DNA of 64,000 bases from Tamarix chinensis (Eukaryota > Streptophyta > Magnoliopsida > Caryophyllales > Tamaricaceae): assembly GCA_030549775.1 (NCBI GenBank), contig CM060177.1, positions 29,190,014-29,254,013 on the forward strand, written 5' to 3'. Both the position numbers and the translations under genes were made by a program. Positions 1-9,669 of this stretch are shown one piece after another. Below the pieces are notes generated by a model that saw nothing but the letters and a program-made list of their open reading frames with translations, was not told where the DNA came from and made no database searches. Position 1 is the first letter of the stretch. The number at the start of each line of letters is the position of its first letter.

Positions 1-742
1 ACCTGTGTAATGAGATTTGTTGTTATTGATAATGAGCTTTGTGACTGTGGTTATCATTTGAGGATGATGTTATTGCTAGTTATATTGTAAAGAGAATCTA
101 TGGGATGATCCATTGGTAAAATTCAGTTAATTCTAGGTGAATAAGCAAGATTAGTATACGACCTTGGTGGTATGTGGTTATATGAATGATTATCATATTT
201 CAATTAACATGTATATAACTAAATGTTCTGTAACATGTATATTTTTGATGCTTTTATGTGTTTCATGTAGGATTTTCATATTAGTTTTGTATAATGAGTT
301 ACTCAATACTATAATACTAATGGGTTTCATATTGTGGTTCTCTACCTATTCAATAAGCATTTTTTTACTTTATAGGACTACTTTGAGGCTAAGGTCGGAT
401 GGCTTCTCTTATGGTCGAGAGTCAGGACTATCTGGGGGGTTCATCTGACATCTTTTGATCTAATTGTTTCAAAACTCTTATTCTCTTATGTATTTTATTT
501 TCACTAAATTTTGTCACCACTAACAGTTGGCTTACTTAGAATGATGGTTAAGTTATTTGGTTCCCTTTCCGCTTTGATCTTTATAATCAATTTAAGTATA
601 CAAATGTTTAGCCTTAGCAACTAGTATAAGAATGGTGGCGGATGCCAGACTTATGCTAGGTGTGGCGGTAACACCCCACTATTTTTATAATAAATGCTTC
701 TGCAAAACAAAAAATTTAAGTAGTAAATTTGAGAGTATTACA
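1..742 (+). repeat. Giant LTR copy F, 3' part
   Basis: Right-hand part of a long noncoding LTR that begins before the window. It shares three blocks in the same order with the copies ending at 17258 and 56682. These are a short hairpin followed by 'atgggttt' (about 297-325), a 'cctattcaat' plus 'aggactactttgaggc' block (about 345-400), and a second hairpin with 'actagtataag' and 'cttatgctagg' arms (about 620-662). The end at 'gagtattaca' matches the family terminus GTTACA. The open frame at 164-448 lies wholly inside conserved noncoding LTR sequence and is not a gene. Assignment to a Ty3/gypsy chromovirus-like family is inferred from long LTRs with TG...CA ends and from polypurine-type sequence beside other copies. 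Confidence 0.6.
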
Positions 743-922
743 AAAAATATCATTTTAGAAAAATATCATATGTATATTTTTTTCAAGGATTTTTTTAATT
801 TCACTATTCTATTATAATGTACACTTATAAAAATCATATACTTCATTTCAATATTTCTAAATTTTTGTTATCATGTTTCTTTGGAATTTCTTATTTGATA
901 AACTTTGAGGAAGAAGTTATTT
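743..922 (+). other. Internal remnant between two giant LTRs
   Basis: About 180 bp of AT-rich DNA separates LTR copies F and E. Its last 45 bases ('tttcttatttgataaactttgagg...') align with the reverse complement of the sequence just outside copy D (20531-20590). There the same words run into a purine tract and then the LTR start. This reads as the extreme 3' end of an internal region, with its polypurine tract partly lost. No coding remains. Confidence 0.5.
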
Positions 923-1984
923 ATTAATACCCCATAATTTTAAATCTTTTAATTTATTCTTTTGGTGATTATTGTTTAAATTGAAAACAGAGTTTTTCCT
1001 AAACATTAAAAGTTTTTAATACCCCATAAATTCTAAATTGTTAATACCCCATAATATTTTAAAAATATTTTAAAGAATATATATTAGTGGTTGGAGTTTT
1101 TCTAAAATTTAAAAGACTATTTTAAACCCTTATTTTTTTAATAGAATAGTAAAAGGGTAAAATGAGAATTTCATAAACAAATATTTTTTTTAGAAACAAG
1201 AAAGTGAGCAATTAAAATGATAAGATTCCTACCTTAGAAACGGAATTGGGAGTGACATATTATTTTTATTTAAAAAAAATTATTTTTAGTGAGATTAATT
1301 TATTATTCTGGAAGTTCATTTATATATTCATATGATAAATTCGTATATTAATCTTGTAGTTAATTAAAATATTTTAAAGAGGGGTGAATTTTTCTTGTTA
1401 TATATGAAAAAAAAAATTATATTTTTATTTATTTCTTAGTATTTTTAATTATTATTTAATAATTATCTTAAATGATATTATATGGATTATCTTTCTTTGT
1501 CTTGTTTATGCAAATTTGTAGATAAACAAACCAACATGTAGTAATTTAACCATAACATTTTCATCTAGTAACAAAATTAAACATTTTTTTTATGGTATCT
1601 ACAATTTTTTTTTAGTTTTTCTAATATCTAAATGGAACTTAGTGAAAAATATCAATCAATGTTAGTAATAATTTAATTCTGTGATTTTATATATCTTTCT
1701 ATTCTAAAAGCCCAAACTAAAACCTAATAAGAAAACCTATATTTTCTTTTATTTTCCTCTTGTGCCTAGCTTATGTTCTATATCTTCACATCTTCAACCA
1801 ATTCATGGGGACCTTTAATTGATTCTTCAAAATATTAAACAATCTTCAAGATTATAGATCCAAGATATAATATTTGTTCTTCTTCTTCTTTATTTGAGTT
1901 AAAGGAATAATTATTCTTTAAAGATCATCAACTCATGGAGATATTTTGGTGTCATAGAATCATTCTTTATGCTTGAGTACCTTA

Positions 1985-2102
1985 TATTATATATATATAT
2001 ATATAATGATTTTATATTTGGTAATATTATTTTATTAAATATGTGTGTGTGTGTACGCGCGTGTGTGCTTGTGTGTGTGTGTGTGTGTGTGTTTGTGTGT
2101 AT
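1985..2102. repeat. TA and TG microsatellites
   Basis: An (AT)n run at about 1985-2004 is followed by a (TG)n run from 2041 to about 2102, with scattered interruptions. Both lie inside giant LTR E. Open frames on both strands here come only from the repeat. Confidence 0.9.
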
Positions 2103-3067
2103 GCGCACGTGTGATTATGCTGGTAACACACCAAAAAATATCAAGTATTGTTCAAAACCAACATAACACCCCACACACGTAATATGATTTCTATCAAGTA
2201 TAGATTTTTATTTATTATATTATATACCATATGATTATATTTTATGTATTATGATATGTAATATGATTAGCCTAAAAATATATAATTTTTTGTTAAATTC
2301 ATGATATATTCAATTTAGCTGCAACCTTACAATATTTTAAAATATCCCACATAATTCAATAATGAGAGTCTATCCATAATATTATATATATCAAATTGAA
2401 GCCCTAGAAGTCTAGTTTTTATAAAATAAAAAAAATTACTTTATGTTATATATAGAAAACACATGGGGTTATTTAAGGATTAGTCAAATATGGAAAAGTA
2501 GTATAACTTACAAAATTGAATTTTGGTGTGTTATGTTGATTTTGAACAATACTTGAGTTTCGATCATTATGTTAACACTAAGTGTTAATGTTTGACCTAG
2601 GTACACCAAGCTTGATCTTTTAATATATGTGTGGTTTCAATATTTTGGTTCAAGATTTGAGTTGAATTCGGAAAACTAGTTATTCTAGTTAGGCTTTCGT
2701 ATTTTTGAGAAGTTACCTTTTTTGCTGAGTTTTTTATATTTGAAAAAGTTTACATGTCTAGAAAGTGGATAATAAAAGAAAGATATTTAATGAAGAATAG
2801 TTGCATGTGTGCAGTATGTGATCACTTTAATGAAGCATTAATAATTTAAGTGGAACAAATGGGCTTTGGGTCCTTCAAGGTTGGCCATCTGAAGTTGGGG
2901 ATTGGCAATAATATTTCAATTTTTATTATGGATATTATTTGTTTTATTTGCTAGTTGTATCTAGTTAAGGCTCATTGTTTACTCTATAGATTTATGCATA
3001 CCTAAGGGGTGTGCACACTTAAGGATGGGATGGCTAAAGTGATAGGTCTTTAGACTTTTTCTAACTC

Positions 3068-3374
3068 TATAATACCCTAAAATGAGCGAAATGTTGTAAG
3101 GATTGATATGCCTACTTATATCAACATGGTATATCATCATTTTAGTGATTCCATCTTAATAATTCCACAATTAAGTGTGCTTGTCGTTGAGCGATTTTTA
3201 AGATGGGCGATCTTCTTGGAAAGTTTTAGAAATTTTCTAAAAGAAATTCAAGAAGCGCTTAAAATGAGGATAAAATATGCTAAAATGACTCGTGTTAATC
3301 TATAGGGCTAATCAATCAATCTAAAAACATTCCAGAGTGGCCCCCACATAATCATATCTACTCAAGGAGTTACA
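3068..3374 (+). mobile_element. TRIM solo LTR inside giant LTR E
   Basis: A 307-bp unit homologous to the LTRs of the TRIM elements at 7101-7820 and 59878-60633, running from 'tataataccc' (decayed TGTAATACCCC) to 'ggagttaca'. The giant LTR flanks join cleanly when it is removed: '...agactttttctaactc' continues as 'ctttagacttt', matching the uninterrupted sequence in copy D near 18470-18510. Flanking pentamers AACTC and ATCTC differ at one base, which fits an old 5-bp target duplication. No internal region or second LTR is present, so it is a solo LTR. Confidence 0.75.
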
Positions 3375-4112
3375 ATCTCCTTTAGACTTTATTCTCTGGG
3401 ATGACCCGGCTTCAATATCAAATCCTTATGTGGTTGATAATAAGTCACTGGACTTTGATTTGTGAGGCTACCTCTTAGCTGGTTTACCAACTTAAATAAT
3501 AAGATATTGTAATCACCCAAAGTAAAGATTAATAATTAGATGGTCATTTATTTTTATTTGATTTTCTTATATGATTCAGTGTACATATGTGCACATCTAT
3601 ATAATATTCCATTGTACTAACATATTAATTGTTTTCTTAGTTAACTTGTTACGTATTTTGAAAAAAGTTATGATGATCTATGATATATATGGTGAGCAGA
3701 TAACCTAGTGCATATAAAGTATGAACATATTTAAGGTGTAGAGGACATGTATGATGGGGAAAAATGAGAGTGGTAACTATAGTTCATATTCCTATTTACC
3801 GCTAATGACTATTTTTGTAGGTTCTAGTTGCATTAACCGTTTTATTTTCGTTTTACAATCAATTGGTTTTGTTAAGTTTATTAGATATTGCTTTTTTTAT
3901 GAATTAATAATAAATTTTGATATATTTTACTATTTTATGTAGTGTTAGCAAATTAGTGTAAGTAGAATAGTAATATTCACTTGTACTAGTTGTAGTGGTA
4001 ACATTTTTATTATATTTATTTTTTTATTTTTTTAGCCAATTGATTTAAATAAAATTGAAATGTTACAATTAATCTGGCACGTACGGATTAGACCGAAGCC
4101 TGAGTTGCAAGT

Positions 4113-4627
4113 TGCAACCACCGGCGACACTCAAATTAAAAGTCGTTTGTCGTCGACTACTGGAGCAAAATTTCAATCTCTGTTTATCGGTCACTATGTC
4201 CCGCGTAACAGACATTTAGAGGGCTCAGGGATACGATGAGTATTTATACAACGCTCTATGGTCGGCATATGTATGTATGTATGTATGTATGTATATGTAT
4301 ATGTGTAAGATATTTTCTGCATATAAGCATTTACCATACATAATTAGCGAAACTTAGCGGAGATAAAATATTTGCAACCACCAGCAACACTTCGTTTGTC
4401 GACGACCACCGCGACAAGTTTTCGTTCTCTCTTTATCGGTCACTACGGTCAGCATAACAGATAATTAGAGGACTCTAGGGCTTTGACGCATACATATACA
4501 ACGCTCTATGGCCGACGTATGTATATATGTATGTATATCCTGTAGCAGCCCATATATTTTAGTAATATATTTTTAACGTATAAGCATTTACCATAAATAA
4601 TTATTGAGACTTGGTGGCTATAAAATG
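4113..4627. repeat. Two-copy 260-bp tandem duplication
   Basis: Unit 1 starts at 4113 and unit 2 at 4373, both with 'tgcaaccacc'. Shared landmarks in order are 'cgtttgtcg', 'tttatcggtcacta', 'acaacgctctatgg', a run of 'atgtatgt' (4267-4296 in unit 1), and 'ataagcatttaccata'. The units are diverged but collinear. No open frame is conserved between them and the family is not recognised. Confidence 0.8.
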
Positions 4628-5469
4628 ATAGTTAGTCAAAGATTGTTAACTAAAAATCTTGTCATCCAAATTGTGTAAATATGATTAATATTATCTTTTT
4701 GTTTGCATGAAAATAATTTAAGATAATAATATATCAATATATCACCCAAAAGTAATAATTTATAAATATAAGTTATTGGCCAAATAATATTTTATACCTT
4801 ACGAAGATAATATTGTACAAAAAGATAGTTTTATGATTACCGTAGAAATATAAAAATTCTAACACTCATAATATTTTACAATATCTTAGAAAAATTATGT
4901 TATATAAAGTTTGTAATATTATCATATAAACCAGAATAATTTATAAAGTCAAACTAATACCTTACCTAAATAATATATCATAAGAATTCTAGTATTAAAA
5001 TTTGAGATACCACATTCTATAAATTCAATATAAAAATAATAGTCATAAAATAAGGTATAAAATTATGGGATATTAAGATATCTCTAATAGGCTACAATAG
5101 TATCATTCTTCAAAATTATGTACGTTTAGCTCCGTAGTTTCATTATTCAAAATTGATAGCATAAAATTGCTAGTATACCGGTTTCCAAAGATTTTCTGAT
5201 CAAAATTCTATCTTCCCCTATTTTGTAAGTCTGCAATATTCATGATTATATATATTTTTATTATTATTTCATAATGTTTGTGAACTTACGGATAATATGT
5301 GAAACAGTCCTTTCATTAAAAAAAAAGTAAATTAATGATATCTAGGTATCTAATAACTTGAATGCTATAATCAACATTATTTAATTGAAATATGATCAAA
5401 ATTATATGGAAAAAATATTGTAAACCTTGATTAAAAAAATGACTTAAATTTTACTCCGTCTATAATAAT
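4628..5469. other. AT-rich DNA without recognised features
   Basis: About 840 bp of AT-rich sequence. I see no coding frame, terminal repeat or similarity to other parts of the window. Confidence 0.5.
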
Positions 5470-5616
5470 GCCTATATTTGGATCTACTTATCAAAATTAG
5501 TTATCCATAATAATCACTTATTTTAAAAACTTTTTAGCCTAAAAGATTTCTAAAATAAATAATTATTATAGATAACTACTTTTGATAAGTAATTTTAAAT
5601 AAGCCAAAAACAAACC
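5470..5616. mobile_element. Fold-back MITE
   Basis: About 47-bp inverted arms at 5484-5530 and 5551-5598. Both contain 'cttatcaaaa', 'gttatc' and 'ataataat' in mirrored order, with about 20 bp between them. The outer edges carry 'cctatatttgg' on the left and 'ccaaaaacaaac' on the right, which resemble inverted TTTGG-type termini. A small non-coding inverted-repeat element of about 150 bp is the simplest reading. Superfamily and target duplication are not resolved. Confidence 0.6.
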
Positions 5617-6541
5617 GCTTGTTTAGTTTTTACGTGTTAAAAAGTAACAATTATATTAGATCTTGTTCCATGATATTTTTATGTTTGTTCTCACTTTGAG
5701 AGCATTGAACTTTAATATGATCAATCAATTTTCATCAATCTTTGAACTACATCAAATGTGTAAACACATTATAGTATTAGTAAATTAATAAAAATTATTA
5801 TATAAAACAAACATAAAAATATAGAAACAACTTATATTGTGAGATAACCTAGAATAAAAACCTAGCCTATCAATATTGGACAAGGGAGTATTAACCTTTT
5901 AATAAAGTCCAATAATGAATTTTGTCATTTATTATAGACAAAAATATATTTAAAGACATAAAATTTTTGAGTTTATTTTTATAATGACATAAATATTTTT
6001 TATTTTATAAAAAATGTATATACAATTATATATTTAGTGTTTGTTTCCATTAAGGTATAATATTTTCAAATTTTTAAATTTTAGGTAATTCTAGTCATTT
6101 TAGTTTACTTCTTAATGAGGGAAAAAACCAAAATATTTATTATTTAGCAGGAAAAAAAAGTTTAAACATTTATCCACTATTTTATTTAAATGCTTATGAC
6201 TTAATAAGATTAAAGTCTAAAAGTTTAGGTTTTTACACAAAATTTAAAAATAGTTATACCTTTATAAAAATAAACTTAAAATGTTTATACTTTTAAATAT
6301 ATTTTTATCATTTATTATATATGCGACATAATGATGAAGCTCTATCTATTTGATAAGTTATAGAAGTGTCATGCAGTGAATGACAAAAATTAAGGTTGTA
6401 ATACTGAGTAACTTACTCTATGATTCACCTCAATACATCTTATGATAAGTCCCTACCTAATTTGTATTCTACTATTGGTACCATGTTATATATGGTGAAT
6501 AAGACAGTGATAACTTTTAAACATTGTAGGGAGGATGAAAC

Positions 6542-6544
<3 letters not shown>
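5617..6544. other. AT-rich DNA without recognised features
   Basis: About 930 bp of low-complexity AT-rich sequence. No coding frame or transposon motif is seen. Confidence 0.5.

Positions 6545-6607
<63 letters not shown>
6545..6607. repeat. (AT)n-(AC)n compound microsatellite
   Basis: Uninterrupted AT repeats of about 42 bp run straight into AC repeats of about 20 bp. Confidence 0.95.
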
Positions 6608-6729
6608 TTTTTCATGCATAAATGACGTGATTTTGATGGTAAGGTAGGTACATCCCCTTAGAATATAGTAGATACAATGATATTTTTATAAATCTATTGA
6701 ATTTTCTTTTAAACAAGTATAGACTATGC

Positions 6730-8215
6730 AAATATTTTCTAATTAAATATATATATATATTAAATGACAAATATACATCATGCCTAACAAAAATTTATAT
6801 TTTATCCAACAACATAAATATCTTCTAAATGATAAATACACATCGTTAAGGTATAATTAATTTTTTTCTCTGACAATAAAACATATTATCTAAGATATAA
6901 ATACACATATTCTATGATATAAATACTCATACTTCATAATATAAATGAGCACATATTTTAATATACAAATGGTCTAATATACATCATCTAAGTATATAAT
7001 ACACATTTTACAATACAATAATGCATGCCCATTATATTATAAAAACGTAAGATAAAAATAAATATTTGTAAAAAATCAAATACACATCTTTGGGTATTAT
7101 AGTAATACCCCAAATTAAATGGAGTGTTATAAGGATTGATTTGGACACTTATATCAACATGTTACACCATTTTTTTGGTGATTTTGTCCCGAGAACATTA
7201 TAGTTAAGCATGCAGGCCATTGAATAATTTTTAGGATGAGTGACCCCCTAAAAAGTTTTAAAATTTTTCTAAAAATTTCTCAGAAAGCACGTGAGTGGGA
7301 GAACAATGCTATAAAATGACTCGTGCTAATCTGTGGAGTCATCCAATCAATCCAAAAGTGCTATAAAGTAGCCCCTCGTGGTTGTATTAACTCGGAATGT
7401 TACAAATAGCATCAAAGTAAAACTGTAATAGTGAGCTAAACTTGAAAAAGCTAGTTAGCTACCTAGCGGGATATTTTTGGGATATATTATATTAAGATAG
7501 TTAGTAGTTAGGGTACGACAAGGACGTTGCGTTCTTTGAGTGGAGGTGAATGTAATACTCCAAATTGAATGGAGTAATATAAGGATTGATCTAGATACTT
7601 ATATAAACATAGTATACCATGCTTTTAATGATTCCATATAAAGAAATTCATAGTTAAGCATGATGACCATGGAGTTATTTTTAGGACATGTGACCCTCCT
7701 AGAAAGTTTTAAAAACTTCCTAAAAATTTCTTAATATTTTGTTAAAAAGACTTGTGTTGATCTTATGGCCAGACAATCAATCCAAAACCCCACGTGGTTG
7801 TATCGACTCAGATTGTTGCAATTAATATACACATTCTCTATTAATATAATGCACACCTCTTAATATTGGGATCGATACATATCTTCCTAGATAATAATGA
7901 AACTCTTTAAATATCTATATTTTTCAATATAAGAATACATTTTATTTTATTTTATGTACGTAACACAAGTTTGAAAATAAATAATCATTTTTTAAGAAAC
8001 AAACCTACATTTTAATGAATAGGAACAAATATCTTCAAATAAAAAAACATCTTTAATATCGAATACACATTTTCTGAGAACAAAAATATATTTTTAAGGA
8101 TATGAGTACTCATCTTAGACATGGGACATGTTTGAAATCATATACACATTTTATAAGACGATAATAAACATATTAGATGAAAAATACAAATTTTGATATT
8201 AAGAACACACATTTT
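6730..8215. repeat. Degenerate ACACAT-motif array split by a TRIM
   Basis: The words 'aaatacacat', 'aatacacatttt', 'ataaatactcat' and 'aacacacatttt' recur at irregular spacing of roughly 20-35 bp in 6730-7100. They resume in the same style in 7821-8215. The two halves are separated only by the TRIM at 7101-7820, so they were one array before that insertion. It has no coding content. Confidence 0.5.
7101..7820 (+). mobile_element. TRIM element, copy 2
   Basis: Terminal-repeat retrotransposon in miniature. LTR1 is 7101-7404 and LTR2 is 7551-7820, both related to 'TGTAATACYCCAAATT...GTTRCA'. A 146-bp noncoding internal region lies between them. Just after LTR1 is 'tagcatcaaag', a decayed form of the initiator-tRNA-Met primer site TGGTATCAGAG. 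Just before LTR2 is the purine-rich 'gagtggaggtgaa'. Flanks ATTAT and ATTAA match at 4 of 5 bases. LTR1 has lost its first T. It encodes nothing and would depend on another element's enzymes. Confidence 0.85.
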
Positions 8216-9640
8216 CACGCTTCTCCCGCCGACTACTATGCCTAAACAACATAGAGGCAATCTCTCGTCACACACTGTTGTGGCTTGCCGCAAATCACCT
8301 CCGGTGGTTGAGTGTCTATCTCCAAATCCTTTACCAATTGAACTAGATGATCCTATTGAGGAAATCTCCCTTTTGATGTCTGTCTCAAGCCCTAAGATTG
8401 CAAAGGATCTTTCGGGGGTTCAAGAATTTCAGTCATCAATTGATACTAATAAATTGATGAGGACCTTACAGGGGTTCAAGTTCATTAAACTACAGTCGAT
8501 ACAAACCCCATTAATTTTGATGTACCCGCCCATTCTAGAATTGATCCCCCACATTTTCAATAATCCTTATTCGGTGAGGGATCACCTTCAGCCAAGAAAA
8601 CAAATTCTTGTGGTTATAACAATCTTATTGATGAGGGTATGTCTTGGGGAGACAAAATTATGATGAATCATAGACCGGATCATTTGAATCCTTTATCTTA
8701 TGTACCACCTTCGATTCATCAAGGAGAATTAATGGTTGAACTTCAACAGGATGAAGTGATCAAGGAATTGAAGTATTGAGATAATTCTATTGTAGGTGTA
8801 GTGTTTGGAATGAAACCATCTTTCCTGCATATGAATAATTATATTCCATGTCAATGGAAGCATATCAAGATGCCCAGAATTCTACCGCATGTTGTAGGAT
8901 TTTTTCTATTTCAATTTGAAACAAAATAAGACTATAATGTTATCCTTTAGACTGCACATTGGACCCTTTATGAACAAGCCTTTAATCTTGAAGTCTTGGC
9001 ATCCTGATTTTAGATTCCAACCAAGTGACTTCCAATTTCTCCACACATGGATCAAATTACCAAACCTTCCTCTTGGCTACTGGTCTCCTGATTCCCTAGG
9101 AAGGATATGCAGTTGTGTGGGTCAGTCTCTAGGGATTGACAAAGTTACTACTACCAAAGAAAGAATCTCATATGCTTGATTATTAGTAGAAGTTGATGTT
9201 CAAAAGATTATGCCAGATACAATTCCAAGTAAATAGCCATATGGTTTGATTTTTCAATAGAAAATTAAGTATAAATGGATACCTTCCTTATATTTAGTTT
9301 GCCACCAAGTTGGTCACTTGGCAACACACTACCCTTTAATGAGTAAATAGACCAATATTAGGTTCCCTAATACTAAACATGATAAGGTTTGGAGGGTGGT
9401 TAATGATAAAAGGTAGAATGTCATGGAAGACTCTGATGCACACCAATAAGTTGCTCATAATAACTCAGCACAACTAGTTACTACTAAAACTCACACCTCC
9501 CCTATTATATCAAATGTTGTTGTAGCTGCTGGTTCATCATCTAATCAAGTTAGTTCACAGGCTATAAATTAACATGATAACTTACAGGGGGAAATTTAGT
9601 ATCCATGGTTTACAGTGATCAATGGGAAGAGAGTTATTGA
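8215..9640 (+). pseudogene. LINE ORF1 remnant (DUF4283, zinc knuckle)
   Basis: First open reading frame of a plant L1-type LINE, which encodes the nucleic-acid-binding coat protein. The frame from 8236 starts MPKQHRG and stays open to 8663. After a frame change, the DUF4283 domain is recognisable across about 8850-9180. It shows a tryptophan-lysine-rich block, then 'LILKSWHPDF', 'WIKLPNLPLGYW' and 'SLGRICS', ending with an 'ERISYA' block. A zinc-knuckle remnant 'CHQVGHLATHYP' near 9300-9335 has lost its last cysteine. Several stops and frameshifts make it non-functional. The exact 5' end of the LINE is not visible. Confidence 0.75.
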
Positions 9641-9669
9641 TGAACCATATCTCCCTTAATTTGATATAC

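Larger units (their letters stand above)
923..4067 (+). repeat. Giant LTR copy E
   Basis: Long noncoding LTR. It begins near 'attaatacccc', a decayed TGTAATACCCC, and ends with 'aaatgttaca'. Stretches at 928-990, 2321-2430, 2570-2720 and 2980-3480 are recognisable as the inverse complement of copy D (17769-20530), including the 'acactaagtgttaat' and 'tgcagcc' blocks. The conserved 3' hairpin is at about 3953-3998. Together with copy F it forms a retrotransposon whose internal region is almost entirely gone. It carries a nested TRIM solo LTR. Confidence 0.6.

Noticed and set aside
164..448. A 94-codon membrane-like open frame
   Set aside because: It lies across conserved noncoding LTR blocks shared with copies A and B, where the frame is not kept.
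1911..2166. Short frames rich in His/Thr or Val/Cys on both strands
   Set aside because: They are translations of (TA)n and (TG)n microsatellites.
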